A stretch of 64,000 bases of DNA from Azorinus chamasolen (GCA_963576725.1 OY755237.1:65263423-65327422), one strand, 5' to 3'. Counted from the first letter of the stretch, positions 1 through 11,905 are shown. Numbers and translations are program-made. Notes: generated by a model not told the origin, from the letters alone.

Positions 1-650
1 GTTATCCAAAAGAAAGGTTAATGAATCGCAAACTTCTGAGCAAGTCCAATTGGTGTAATATTTCATTTGCTCGTCAGTAAAGAAAGCTTTTTCAGCATTA
101 CATGCCAAGAATGATGTTTTTTCCCCGGGCAAATACTTTCTGGATTAAGTTAGTAAGCTTATCCTTAATTAAAATATGAGGAAGAGTTGTGTACAGAGTA
201 GAAAAATCGTATGTGCTTACAGTGGATGCAAGATACCTTTTGTTCTTAAGTTTGTTTAAGACTTCTGAAGAGTTCTTAATAGACCAGAAGAGATTTATTC
301 CAGAAGTTTCATATGTCTTATCACAGTAGAACCTTACATGTTCCTTTACCTTCGTTAAACAAGAAGTCAAAAGTATAGACAATTTAGTAGGTGTACATGA
401 ACTAGAATTTGCAATGAAACGCGCTTTATATGGGTTTTTTATGTAGTTTTGGTAACCGATACATTGTAGGAAGTTTATGTTGTGTAATTTTAATATCGGT
501 TCCAAGTTGTTCACCCTTTTTGACATGGTCTATAACGATGGTCTTTTCGTCAGTACTAACTGAAATGTATGACTTGGTATTAATAATTTCCTGCTTCAAG
601 ACATCGGCCTTGAAACTTGGTCGCATAATTGGACTTAGAATTTGTGTTTA
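1..650 (-). pseudogene. Reverse-transcriptase fragment, Penelope-like type, frameshifted
   Basis: Read on the minus strand, three frames join into one RT segment. Positions about 626-430 give YRLPKLHKKP, then about 430-98 give KARFIANSSSCTPTKLS followed by STYDFSTLYTTLP, and 97-1 continue in a third frame with AEKAFFTDEQMKYY and end SLTFLLDN at the window edge. The YDFSTLYT block is RT motif A with the catalytic aspartate. At least two frameshifts make it a pseudogene and it runs off the window. The PKLHK...ARFI arrangement resembles Penelope-like elements, but the exact class is uncertain. Confidence 0.7.
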
Positions 651-839
651 GCATTTGCGTTTAACAAACACATTAACCTCAGTTTATGTTGAACAAGACC
701 TCGACGGGCGTATATTGTGCCCACTGGCACTCTTGTTTGGCATTCGTATCGATACGTACATAATGCGTGTGACAGTTTTGGGATACCTTTACCAAGATCA
801 GCCCATTACGAATCACCACGACCTTTGATTTTTCTATTG

Positions 840-1100
840 TCGCCGGTTTAATGAGGAAAAGTGACCCCCGTAGTAGATCGACCGGGGTCGATTTACTATA
901 TAGTACTATGACCCCGGTCATAGTACTATAACCGAGGGAGTCGTAGTTCCAAGACCCCCCCCTTACATATAAAATTCTGACCCCTCATATAACAGACTGA
1001 CAGGCGCAGTAGGTCGACCGAGGGGTCGATTTATTATATAGTACTATGACCCCCGAGTGAGTCGTAGTACAATGACTCCCCTTACGTATAAGAAATTGAC
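840..1100. repeat. Outlying degenerate copies of the 88-bp array unit
   Basis: Short blocks with GTCGATTTACTATATAGTAC followed by GACCCC recur here (around 880-950 and 1020-1080). They match the dyad-containing half of the unit tandemly repeated at 2051-4560, so they look like remnants separated from that array by the next repeat. Confidence 0.6.
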
Positions 1101-1169
1101 CTCACATACGAGATAACAACCTGACCCTACAAAGTGTGCATAAAATTGAAGTAAATTCCTACTTAGTTA

Positions 1170-2050
1170 TCATTATAAATGTCTCCACTAAATGTATATG
1201 GGGCATATTGTTTTCGCCAGAGTTGATCTTCCGTCTGTCTGTCTGTCACAGATGTTGCGGCACGCGTAACTCAAAAACTTATAAGGTTATAATCTTGAAA
1301 GTGCACAGGAATGTTGCCCAGTACGAGTTGTTGTGTATCTCCATATTTTCAGTTCTCCCCTGGTAGTTTTTGAGTTATTGTCCCTGAATAGTTTGAATTT
1401 GCGATATTTAATGACAAATTTTGGGGCATCCATAACTCAGAAATCGGTTAGGCTAGATTCTTTGACATTTAAGAATTTGCCCAGTATGAGTTGCTGTGCA
1501 CCTCCATCTTTTCAATTCCTTCTTTCAGATAGTTTTGGAGTTATTGGCCCTGTCAAGTTGGACTTGGTAATAGTTTATTACGAGCTTTGAGCCTCACATA
1601 TCTCCAAATTTAATATGGCCAGATTCTAGAAACTTCACAGACATATTACATAGCATGAGATGTTGTGCACTTTTATATTTTCAGTTTCTTTCCCGGTTAA
1701 TTTGGAGTTATTGTCCCTGAATAGTTTGAATTTTACATTAATGATAAACTTTGCAGCACTCATAACTTTGAAACTAAATAAGCTAGAGTCTTGAGATTTC
1801 ACAGGCATGTTGCCCAGCGTAAGTTAGTTTGCATCTTTATAATTTCAGCTCCCTGTGTCAGTTGTTGCCCCTGACAAGTTGGACTGTGTTATAGTTTATA
1901 ACGAACTTTGAGCCACACATAACTCTAAATCTAATAGGGGTAGTCTTAAAACTTCACAGCAATGTTGCCCAGCATAAATTGTTGTGAACCTTTGTGATTT
2001 CAGTTCCCTCTCTCTTGTTATTTTGAAGGTATTGCCCTTGATTAGTTAAA
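1170..2050 (+). repeat. Tandem array, about 160-bp unit (GGAGTTATTGCCC type)
   Basis: About five degenerate units repeat the phrases CATAACTC, AACTTCACAGRMATRTTGCC, GTTGTGCACCT and GGAGTTATTGYCCCTGA. The array starts after a GTCTGTCTGTCTGTC microsatellite at about 1235. The same phrases occur in the 41157-42440 array, so this is an older copy of the same family. No protein is encoded. Confidence 0.75.
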
Positions 2051-4560
2051 ATGACATGGGGTCATAGTACTATATAATATATCGACCCCCTCCCCACCGT
2101 GGATGTTTTTTGGCAAGGGAGTCACTATATTTAATAGTAAAATGGCCAGGGGGTCATATTACTATATAATATATCGATCCGCCGCCTCTGGTGGTTTTAT
2201 TTTGGCATGGTGGTCATTGTACTATATAATATATTGACCCCAATCGTGGATGTATTTTTGAAAGGGAGTCACTATATTTAATAGTAAACTGGCAATGGGG
2301 TCATAGTTCTATATAATATATCGACCCTCATCGTGGATGTATTTTTGCAAGGGAGTCACTATATTTTATAGCGAAATGATATGGGGTCATAGTACTATAT
2401 AATATACCGATCCCCCTCTGGTGGATGTGTTTTGGCAAGTAAGTCATTTTATTTTATAGACAAAATGCCTCTGGGTCATAGTACCATATAATATATCGAC
2501 CCACCCCCTGGTGGATGTATTTTTGCAATGAAATCTCTATATTTTATAGTAAAATGGCAAGGGGTCATAGTACTATATAATATATCGACCCCCAATCGTG
2601 GATGTATTTTGGCAAGGAAGTCACTATATTTAATAGTAAAAAGGCATGAGGGATTGTCCTATATAATATATCGAACGCCCGTCATGGTGTATGTATTTTG
2701 ACAAGGGAGTTGGTGTTTTTTATAATAAAATGGCATGGGGGTCATAGTACTATATAATATATCGACCCCCCCCCAAATCGCTGATGGATTTTGGCAAGGG
2801 AGTCACTATATTTTATAGTAAAAATGGCATGGGGGTCATAGTACTATATAATATATCGACCCCCCGTCGTGGATGTATTTGTTTTGCAATGGAGTCACTA
2901 TATTTTGTAGTAAAATGGCATGGGGTCATAGTAATATATACTATATCGACCCCCTCTGGTGGTTGTATTTTGGCAAGGGAGTCACATGTTATAGTTAAAA
3001 GGACTGTGGGTTATAGAACTATATAATATATCGACCCCGGGTGGATGTATTTTGGCAAGGGAATCTCTATATTTTATAGTAAAATGGCACTGTCTCATAG
3101 TACTATATTTTGTATCGACCCCCAGTCGTAGATGTATTTAGGCAAGGGAATCACTATATTTTATAGTAAAATGACATGGGGTCATAGTACTATATAATAT
3201 ATCGACCCCCATGGATGTTTTGGCAAGGGGGTCACTATATGTTTTAGTAAAATGATCGGGGTCATAGTACTATATGATATATCGACCACCGTGGGGGATG
3301 TATTTTTGCAAGATAGTCACTATATTGTATAGGTAAATGGCATGGATGTCATAGTACTATATAATATATCGACCCCACGTGGATGTATTTTTGCAAGGGG
3401 GTCAATATATCTTATAGTAAAATGGCATGGGGTCATAATACTATATAATACATCGACCCCCCTGGTGGATGTATTTTGGCAAGGAAATTACTAGATTTTA
3501 TAGTAAAATGACATGGGAGTCATAATAATGTAAAATATATCGACCCCACCCTGATGGATGTTTTTTTGGCAAGAGAGTCACTATATTTTATAGTAAAACC
3601 GCATATTAGTCATAGTGCTGTATAATATATCGACCCCCATCTTGGATGTATTTTTGCAAGGGAATCACTATATTTTATAGTGAAATGACAGGGGGTCATA
3701 GTACTATATAGTATATCGACCCCCTGGTAGAGGTATTTAGGCAAGGGAGTCACTATATTTTCTAGTCAGATGGCCTGGGGGTCATAGTACTATATAATAT
3801 ATCGATCCCAAGGTGGATATATTTTTTGTAAGGGAGTCACTATATTTTATAGTAAAATGGCACGGGGGTCATAGTACTATATAATATATCGAACCCCTCC
3901 CCATCGTGGATGAATTTTGGCAAAGGAGTCGGTATATTTTATAGTAAAATGGCACGAGGGTCATACTACTATATAATATATCGACCCCTGGAGGGTGTAT
4001 TTTTGCAAGGGAATCAGTATATTTTATAGTAAAATGGCATGGGGTTCATAGTACTTTATAATATCTCGACCCCAACGTGGATATCTTTTTGTAAGGGAGT
4101 CACTTTATTTTATAGTAAAATGGCATGGGGATCATAGTACTGTATAATAAATCGAGTCCATCCTGTTGGATGTAATTTTGTAAGGGAGTCACTATATGTT
4201 ATAGTAAAGTGGCGTGTGGGTCATAGTACTTTATAATATATCGACCCCACACCACCTGCCTGGTGAAATGACAGGGGGTAATAGTACTATATAATATATC
4301 GAACCCCCCCCCCCCCGCCTGGTGGAAGTATTTTGGCAATGGAGACACTATATTTCCTTGTAAAATGACCGGGGGTCATAGGACTATAAAATATATAAAC
4401 CTCGTGGTCGACCTACTACGATAAAAAAGAGTGGGTCACAATACTATAAGGGGTCATTATACTATGACAAGGGAGTCACTATATTTTATAGTAAAATGAC
4501 CGGGGTCATAGTACTATATAGTAAATCGACCCCCGGTCGATCTACTACGAGGGTGACTTT
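2051..4560. repeat. 88-bp minisatellite, about 28 units
   Basis: The unit alternates two self-complementary blocks. One is GGGGTCATAGTACTATA ... ATATATCGACCCC, whose ends GGGGTC and GACCCC pair. The other is GTCACTATATTTTATAGT, containing ACTATA and TATAGT. The spacer has GTGGATGTATTTTGGCAAGG. Units are about 85-95 bp and differ by point changes and small indels. It ends about 120 bp before the LicD reading frame. Confidence 0.9.
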
Positions 4561-4683
4561 TTCTCATTACACCGGCCAAAGTATTGGTGGTGTGACTGGA
4601 TCTAAAGACTCCAAATAAACGATCACACTAGTATCACTAAGAGCATATAAACGACCGACGGCATGTGAAGCAAATGTTGTTAG

Positions 4684-5736
4684 ATGAGAAAACACCATAC
4701 CGATACGGGTCGCCAATGTATAAAATTCGTTGAAATAAAAGCATGCAATAATAAATGTATATTTCCATACTTTTCAGGTAATTTGCGTTGCAGTTTAAAA
4801 CAATTTACGTTCATCGTGACTTTATCCATTACTGGATGTCTCTACTTCCACCTAACAAATCACCTTACGCTCAAGGCTATTATGTATAATACGACAGGGA
4901 TCAGGTGTTTGGTCAACAAATCCCAATTTTCCTGGCTACGCTGGTGGGAGAACAGAGGAATTAACCAAACAGTAGACCTCCCAAAACACTTATCATCTTT
5001 TCAGACCACGCTTAGTCTCGAGGAACAAAGAATGTTGCGAAAACTATTCTTCAAAGTTACCCAATTGTTTCAAGACAATAACATTACGTATTACTTATCA
5101 GATGGTAGCCTGGTTGGAGCTTACCGTCACTTTGGAATAATACCATGGGATGATGACATAGATCTTTACGTCAGTGTTACTGATAATGCTACTATATTCA
5201 AATTGTTCAATGATAGCCGAGTCATGATAGATAATTATCAATTAGCATATGTATACCATAATTCCGTGCACAGCAAAGTACTGGTGAGATATATATGGAG
5301 AAACAATACCCGTAGTAAACCTGACACAAACTGGTGTTTTCTTGATGTATTCTTTTCCGAAGACAAACCGAATGTTTTTCTTCACGCGGGAAGGAAGGTG
5401 GAGCGTGATAGCATTTTTCCACTGCAAAAACGTTTATTTGAGGGAACATTACAACCGGTGCCACGAAACATCGCATACGCACTCAAACAGGAACATTCAG
5501 GATTAGGAAAACACGTATTAAATGAATGTTGTAGCAAAAACAAGCATCAACATCGGTTTGATAAGAAAATTAAATTTGTTTGTGTGCCATGCTCCGAACT
5601 TTACCCGTACTACCCATTTGCAATTAGGATGCAAAATGCAGAGGTTATCATATTTGGGAATGAGCGTCAAGTTCCTGAAAATAACGAACAGAAAGACGCT
5701 AAACAAAATATCCTAGAAAAAATATTGTGCCTTTAA
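4684..5736 (+). CDS. LicD/fukutin-family nucleotidyltransferase-like protein
   Basis: This is a 350-residue frame. Residues about 136-165 carry the LicD signature: YYLSDGSLVGAYRHFGIIPW followed by DDDIDLY (acidic triad at 156-158). A second conserved acidic block, FLDVFF, is at 219-224, then IFPLQKRLFEGTLQPVP at 245-260 and a cysteine/YPF block near 300-312. LicD-family proteins transfer phosphosugar or phosphocholine groups, and animal relatives (fukutin, FKRP) act in the Golgi on glycans. A hydrophobic stretch at 41-56 could be a signal anchor, which fits a type II Golgi protein. The start is uncertain: TTTTCAG at about 4771-4777 is a possible splice acceptor, so the first 30 residues may be intron. 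The substrate cannot be inferred. The frame is intact, with no interruption of the key motifs. Confidence 0.8.
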   Translation: MRKHHTDTGRQCIKFVEIKACNNKCIFPYFSGNLRCSLKQFTFIVTLSITGCLYFHLTNHLTLKAIMYNTTGIRCLVNKSQFSWLRWWENRGINQTVDLPKHLSSFQTTLSLEEQRMLRKLFFKVTQLFQDNNITYYLSDGSLVGAYRHFGIIPWDDDIDLYVSVTDNATIFKLFNDSRVMIDNYQLAYVYHNSVHSKVLVRYIWRNNTRSKPDTNWCFLDVFFSEDKPNVFLHAGRKVERDSIFPLQKRLFEGTLQPVPRNIAYALKQEHSGLGKHVLNECCSKNKHQHRFDKKIKFVCVPCSELYPYYPFAIRMQNAEVIIFGNERQVPENNEQKDAKQNILEKILCL

Positions 5737-7559
5737 CAATACGGAGAGTAGATATATGTTACAAGTGGACTACGGTCTACTGACACGTGTCTCTTTCTCT
5801 TATGATGGCCAATGTCTTCTCTGTTTACAAATGTGTGGAAGGGCGTGTACATGAAGGAAATGGGGTTAACGTATGTTAGTATACACGCATTCAAGCGAGA
5901 ACATATGTCTGGTGGCATATGGCATACTATCACATTTGCATAAACTGTTACAGTAATTAGTGTGTTTAATTTAACAATACAAATTCAGTTCCTGTATATA
6001 AGGAATACACTGTATTATTGCAAATTGGCTAAATGGTATTGTATTTGATCATTCTGAATTAATTAAGTGTGCACTGATTAGATATGTATTGGCATGTGAC
6101 TATGTGAATTATGAATATGATCTGGTCAGAGGAATATTTGATATAGTTCGAGACTTAATATCAGTAAGTGAAAGGATTATCACAACGTATAAGGGAGGGA
6201 TAGGGGCTTTAAATGACATGAAGGTGTCAACAATTATGTGATGGTATCGTTAAGAAGTCTTGAGTAAATTCATTTTACGACTGCTTATGGAATATTACAT
6301 TGCGGGAAGTAGTTTGCACAAAGCGTTGCCTTTCTGTTTAGCATCTACGGGAAAGTATGATATATTACTACAAGCCATTGTATATTTGGGGCAGAAAAAG
6401 TTTCCATCTACGTGAGTAGGTATACACTAGGTTACAACGGGCATTCAACTCAAACATAAGAGTCTATACCTTCGTTCAGTCAATCACAATGGTTCAATGG
6501 CAGAGCTCAGAAACCGAGGATAGAAGCCTGTCAACTTGAGTATGGGTCAGTAAAACGTTTTTTCAGCGGCTAGCTGTCAATTTTCACTTTTGTTCTAGTT
6601 TTCCACCAATGAGAAACTATGTTACATTGTAATTTGCATAATATTATGACCTACTACGAGTATTTAGTAGTAAACGGTATTTTCATTAGTTAATACATTG
6701 ACTGGCATACAACCTTTTTATATGCATCTACACATTGCCAAACTATGTAAAAGTCTGATATACAGTCTGCTAACGTGTCGAATTGAATTCAATGCAATAA
6801 TTAACATAATCACAACACATGTAAGGCATCATATTACAGAGACATGTTCTATAAACTTCTTAGAGTTCAGTCAAAACGCCATATAGTACAGAAAATCATT
6901 ATTTACGCAGATATTTAGCATGGGACCGAAGACTGTCGACTGTCAAAAGTTCTGTTCTTAAAATAGATTTTAAGACCTGGAAATTCCCATAAAATCAAAG
7001 TACTGATGTACTGATATTTATCACCTCATGGTAATGTTTGCTGAGCAATATTACCAGTTTGTCGAAACCACTATTAAATTTTCAAACTTTTACTATCATT
7101 TTGCTATCAATTAATACAACATTTGATAATAAAGTTTACTTTGACGAACAGGTAGTTTGCCAAAAACCACCATAATTCATAGGCAGTGTTATAGGAAATA
7201 AAGAAGAAGGGTTGTTTAGTATATTAGAGTAGTGGTATTAATAGTATTAATTAATATCCCCGACCACAGCACCGAGGCTCTGGTTGTTGGTCCTCTTTGA
7301 TATAAAGCTAGTTACTGAAGGCTATTGCTACGGCTCTATCACATGGGGTTTGGGCTCATAGACGTAGGTTGAAGTTACTAACTTTATATTGTTTTAAAAA
7401 TACATGTAGATTCAGTTAATAATGTCATTAATGATGATGCACACAAGTCGATTAAAGCGTTGATCTAGGCTAAATAAATATCGTTCTTTAAGGAATTACA
7501 GACTCTGCACAAACAAAAACTTTATGCTTTAAAGTGTATTCAATTACTCATTTTGTTCA
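5737..7559. other. No recognisable feature
   Basis: A+T-rich sequence downstream of the LicD gene. No coding similarity, long repeat or hairpin element was recognised. It probably includes the 3' UTR of the LicD gene, but no clear AATAAA site was found close to its stop codon. Confidence 0.5.
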
Positions 7560-9150
7560 GATTCAGATTCAGATTCAAATTTTATTTAGAGTCGGTTTGA
7601 TAATTACAACATGTAAACATTATCTATGTATAGCTATTGACCGACATAAACATACAAATTTAACATTTACAGTAATAAAATTTATAAACTGAAACAACTT
7701 CTGAAAACATAAAAGCAAATAAACATATTCATATACATATGTTAAAGGGAAGAACTGTCTGTGAATTGAGCTTAGAGCTCTAAGAAGCTGTAGACAATTT
7801 CTCTTAAATATTTAAACATTCCATATATCATGACTGCATTAAAAATACTCTCTTAAAATCATTTTGTGTTAAAATACAAATTGGATTGTTTAAGAGTATA
7901 TCACAGACAATTCTTTCCATAAATTAGCATATTCAACAAAATAAATAAATTTGCATTCAACAGCAAAGAATATGAGCAAAAGCATCAAGCAAATAGCGAT
8001 CAATAAATAAACCAGAATATAAATGTTCAATGGAACATAAAGTTGAAATCCTTAATTGATTGTATATAGAAATGACTTTAGTGAACAGAGCAGATCATTC
8101 CCTGGCTGCACCCATATGAGCTGCCTGGTCGGGATCCTCACTGTCCCTCATCAAGTTTTAATTGTTGAATTGTTAAATACGAGAATATCTATTTATGAAA
8201 ATTTATGAATATTTAACATGGAGTTGATTGAAGAAAACAGACATATATCATCAGCATAAGCAACAGCAAGCATAAATAAAGCAGTTTAACTAGCACATAG
8301 CAAAGGGTTGCACACACTAAGACATGATAAACAAACTAAGAAGAAGCATAATTGCAATAAAAAAATAAAAAGCAAACAAACAAACATCACAGGGGTCATG
8401 CTGGAGTAAATAAAAATTTATGTAACATCAGAACAGAAACTACAGACACAGCCTCGCCACCCCCCCCTCCCAGGACGCCACAAGACTTCGGAAGTGGTTA
8501 GAATTTCCCTCATCCCGGAAATGCTGGGGCATGGAATTCCAAAGTCTTGCAGCACCAGAGCGGAAGGCGCCAAGCCCATAGCTTGATGTTTTTACCTGTG
8601 GAACTGCTACAGTGTTTTCATACCTAAAGGAGTATACATGCTGTTTTATGGATATGAGGTCATGTAAATATACTGGTGTCTGTTTGTGACTGATTTTAAA
8701 AGTCTGCAGTACCGTAGTTCTCAATCTTCTTATTTTGAGAGAAGGAAGTTTTGATTTTGCAAGTAGATATTCGTATCCAGATTTATAGTCATTGTATATA
8801 AAGCGTAAAGCCCTTTCCTGATTTTTTTCAATTTTCTTAGTGTTAGTTTCACCACAAAAATGCCAGGTAAGGGGACAGTAATTGAAATTTGACAAGATGA
8901 ATGAGTGATAGATGTTTAAATTACCCAATTTACATAGATATTTACCAATTCTATTTAGAAAATTTAATTGCCTTGATGCCTTTTTACAAATAATAGAAAT
9001 ATGACTGTTAAAATTAAGTTTAAAATATATTGTTACCCCAAGCAATTTGACTTCTTCACATTTAATTTCAATATTTTCTAACCTAAACGTTAATTTTTCA
9101 TTATGTGTTTTTTTACCTATTGCTATTCCTTGAAATTTGTCTTCATATCA
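7560..9150 (-). mobile_element. CR1/L2-like LINE, 5'-truncated 3' end
   Basis: The element is read on the minus strand. It holds the last part of ORF2 (8440-9150), about 870 bp of 3' UTR, and a tail of short tandem repeats seen on the plus strand as TTCAGATTCAGATTCAGA at 7558-7575. Short-repeat 3' tails rather than poly(A) are typical of CR1/L2-type LINEs. The 5' break lies near 9150, as expected from incomplete reverse transcription. Confidence 0.8.
8440..9150 (-). pseudogene. C-terminal part of a LINE reverse transcriptase (ORF2)
   Basis: Reading frame from about 9150 down to the stop at 8440. It contains KLLGVTI, the block LNFNSHISIICKKASRQLN, FNYCPLTWHFC, and the late block SYGLGAFRSGAARLWNS. 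These are the thumb and C-terminal features of CR1/L2-like ORF2 proteins. The palm motifs with the catalytic aspartates are missing because of truncation, so it cannot encode an active enzyme. The remaining 200-plus codons are open, so the insertion is not very old. Confidence 0.8.
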
Positions 9151-9725
9151 ATACAGATATACGCGCTTTCATGTACATTTTATAATAGGTAAAATAATGA
9201 ACTAACTTGAGATAGTTTTAAAACATTACTTTGACATCGTACATTTTAAAAGTGATTTCCTATAAAAGCAACTTGAACTATTTCAATAACTGCTTCTTCT
9301 ACTCCAAGTCATTTTCATTGCATGCTTCTCTGCTAGTATAATAACAAGCAACCCTTCATAGATCTAGTTCTCTGTACTAGTAGAATCTCCAAACATTGAA
9401 ATAAAAGATTGGTTTGTACATTGTGTCAATATGTGAATGCCGCTGAATATCTTTTTTAAAAGATATTTCTTGTTTATAATTGAATTGTAAAAAACGTAGA
9501 CTTGTGGTATAAAAATAAGTATACAATTTGTAAGAATGTTGAGTCAAGCAACTGGTTTTATTCAATTTCACTTTTAGTGTTCATAACTGACTTGGTAAAG
9601 TAACTGAAGAAACATGTTTATTCATACAGTGAACAACAAATAAGGAGAAACTTCATTTTCTATCTTTAATGTAGTCATCGACCTATGTCGTTGTTTTAGT
9701 TTTATCTCGTTTCGGGTGGATGATA
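9151..9725. other. No recognisable feature
   Basis: A+T-rich DNA between the LINE fragment and the first HP-A element. No conserved coding sequence or repeat was recognised. Confidence 0.45.
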
Positions 9726-9975
9726 TTGGCGCTTCTCTTGCTGAATTTTAAAACACATTTCGCCTTCCTTACCCATGCCCTGTTGTATAATTTCATGTAT
9801 CTTCACTGTGTACAAGTATTTCGCTGTGCAATCACTGCTGTGGAGTGCACTGGTTGAACAATCAACTTGTAAATAGTGCAACCCCTGATGAGACAGCTCC
9901 TGCAGGAGCTGTCTCATCTGGATATTCACTATTTACAGGTAGGTATATTGACGTGAATAGCAAGCGAAGGGTTAA
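9726..9975 (-). mobile_element. HP-A hairpin miniature element, copy 1
   Basis: A 250-bp element. The right end is AGCAAGCGAAGGGTTAA; the left end is mutated (TTGGCGCTTCTCTTGC). The centre is a long dyad: TGTAAATAGTG outside, then GATGAGACAGCTCC paired with GGAGCTGTCTCATC around GC. It is in reverse orientation compared with 13136-13385, and its stem mismatch is T/T rather than A/A accordingly. No open reading frame of note, so it is a non-autonomous element; the TTAA-CCCTT ends resemble the piggyBac superfamily. Confidence 0.85.
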
Positions 9976-10069
9976 GTGAGTGTATCAGTGGTTATTGAGC
10001 TTTGGGTCGTTCATCCTTTTACAATGCTGTACATTGTGGACCTGCCTCATTGATTATAATCAGATATGT

Positions 10070-10219
10070 AGTGAAACCTCTCTAGTAGAGAATAATTTAG
10101 ATACTTCAAGGCAGGTGGCTGCTTAATGCAGGCTCCTGGAGGAGCTTTCTGTATGACATTCACCCTGCATTAAACTGCCACCTGTATCCAAGACCGGGTT
10201 GGAGAGGTTTTACTGTATA
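10070..10219. mobile_element. HP-D hairpin element with one arm partly deleted
   Basis: The ends AGTGAAACCTCTCTAG and GAGAGGTTTTACTGTA are the HP-D termini next to TA. The right arm GGAGCTTTCTGTATGACATT ... CCCTGCATTAAA is present, but the matching left arm jumps from CTTAATGCAGG directly to CTCCTGG. About 20 bp of the left arm are missing beside the apex. Confidence 0.75.
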
Positions 10220-10274
10220 ACTTATGTTGCATCTGATGTATGATATTTGACTAAGGTAGATCACAATGTATACA

Positions 10275-10325
10275 TATACAGTAAAAACCTTCACCCTGCA
10301 TTAAGCTGTCATCTGTGTTAAAAAT
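10275..10325. mobile_element. HP-D remnant
   Basis: TACAGTAAAAACC is followed directly by TTCACCCTGCATTAAGCTGT, so a terminus is joined to the outer part of the right arm with the rest deleted. Confidence 0.5.
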
Positions 10326-10790
10326 CAATAATAGTACGTACTTTGAGTGTTCGTAATATCAATATTTGTCACGTGACTGTGACATATCTTGTTACATGTA
10401 GCTGTATTTTTGTTGTATTGTAATTAGAGGTTCCGGTAGATAAAACGGTACACCGTATTCATTTCAGTTACACTACCAAACCATACAGTTTTCATCTGAC
10501 CGAAAACATGAAAGGAATTCTAATTACCAAAAAAAACCCAACATTTTCTCGTATTATATTAATAAGTTAAAACTTGATACTTATGTGGGACTCTTTTTTA
10601 TAATACCAGTTGCTCGTTAGATCACTGTGACTGTAACATTACGATTTATGAACATGTTTATAGCTGATGTTGCCTGCAGTATACAGGACTTGTGCACTTT
10701 CTAAGTAAAACTTAAAACTTGAAACTTGATATATTACATGTATGCAAAACTGTGAGTAAAGGTGGAATCTCCGGTTTGTACAACATGACA

Positions 10791-11012
10791 TTAACCCTTC
10801 TCTTGCTGAATTTTAAAATACATTTCTCCTTCTTTACCCGTGCCCTGTTATCATATATCTTCACTGTGTACAAGTATTTCACTGTGCAATCACTGCTGTG
10901 GAGTGCACTAGTTGCACAATCAACTTGTAAATAGTGCAGACCCTGATGAGTCATCTGGGTCTTCACTATTTACAGGTAGGTATATTGACGTGAATAGCAA
11001 GCGAAGGGTTAA
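10791..11012 (-). mobile_element. HP-A element, copy 2, hairpin apex deleted
   Basis: A 222-bp copy bounded by TTAACCCTTCTCTTGCTG and AGCAAGCGAAGGGTTAA. The middle reads CCTGATGAGTCATCTGGG, so the inner stem AGACAGCTCC..GGAGCTGTC has been removed exactly between the two arms. All flanking parts match the 250-bp copies. Confidence 0.85.
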
Positions 11013-11202
11013 AAATATGTAAATGTATACGGGTCAAACCAACGGTGTCTTCATTGGCTGTATTGTGACAGCGGAAATGAACGTCAAATAGTTTGTATAT
11101 TAAGATGTTCATGTATTGTAGTTTTTTCAATGCAAAAGTGGATTTTCAAGTTTCGTATGAAGTGCATTTATGAATAGTGAGAACAATGAAACTCGCATGT
11201 AC

Positions 11203-11345
11203 ACAGTAAAACCTCTTGATACCGGAAGTCAACATTGGTTTCAGTTCCGGTCTTTCAGACAAATGGCGGCTAAATAAACTTTCCCTAATGAACTTTCTGC
11301 AAGATTTTAAACCTGCATTAAGCAGTCACCTACTTAAAAGCCATA
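11203..11345. mobile_element. Degenerate HP-D element
   Basis: Starts ACAGTAAAACCTCTTGATAC and includes TTTCTGC, CCTGCATTAAGCAGTCACCT, which are HP-D terminus and right-arm pieces. The other terminus is not found. Confidence 0.4.
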
Positions 11346-11399
11346 AATTATCCTTTATTAACCATTATCATGCTACAAGTCACCTACGTCGCATTTGTA

Positions 11400-11452
11400 A
11401 ATAGCTTGGACCCAGAGGAGACGCAGAATAACGCAACGTCCTATCAGGGTCC
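11400..11452. mobile_element. Hairpin remnant related to the HP core
   Basis: AAATAGCTTGGACCCAGAGG and its partner ATCAGGGTCCAAGCTATTT face each other around GACGCAGAATAACGCAACGTC. The A at the mismatch position is present on both sides, as in HP-A/B/C. It directly joins the minisatellite that follows, whose unit repeats its right arm. Confidence 0.6.
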
Positions 11453-11710
11453 AAGCTATTTGACACTTGGTTAACAGATCCAAGCTATTTGACACTTGGT
11501 TAACATATCCAAGCTATTTGACACGTGGTTAACAGATCCATGCTATTTGACACTTGGTTAACAGATCCAAGCTATTTGACACTTGGTTAACAGGTCCAAG
11601 CTATTTGACACGTGGTTAACAGATCCAAGCTATTTGACACGTGGTTAACATATCCAAGCTATTTGACACGTGGTTAACAGATCCATGCTATTTGACACTT
11701 GGTTAACAGT
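11449..11710. repeat. 29-bp minisatellite with TTAA at each junction, nine units
   Basis: Nine near-identical units of AGATCCAAGCTATTTGACAC plus TTGGTTAAC, with only scattered changes (CTTGG/CGTGG, AGATCC/ATATCC). The TCCAAGCTATTT portion equals the right arm of the hairpin at 11400-11452, so the array seems to have arisen from the end of a hairpin element. Each unit is bounded by the palindrome GTTAAC. Confidence 0.9.
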
Positions 11711-11839
11711 TTCTCAAACGCTTGTACGAATCAAAAGTAAGTGAAAAATCAACAGAGCTGAGTTTTGGCAGATATATATTTTCAGCGCGATAAGGGTTTT
11801 AGTCTTTAGCCTGCTATAGGCGGATGAGTGAATACCTAT

Positions 11840-11905
11840 GCAATCAGTTTGGATCCTGATGATACGCCGAGTGACTTGACGTCTTATCAGGATCCAAAAT
11901 GTTTG
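11840..11905. mobile_element. HP-C hairpin, isolated
   Basis: CAGTTTGGATCCTGATGATA and CTTATCAGGATCCAAAATG form a stem around CGCCGAGTGACTTGACG. This is the HP-C core without recognisable TTAA termini. Here the usual mismatch is paired (T left, A right). Confidence 0.6.

Noticed and set aside
11449..11710. CRISPR-like array (regular 29-bp repeats)
   Set aside because: There are no spacers between units, no Cas genes, and the context is eukaryotic.
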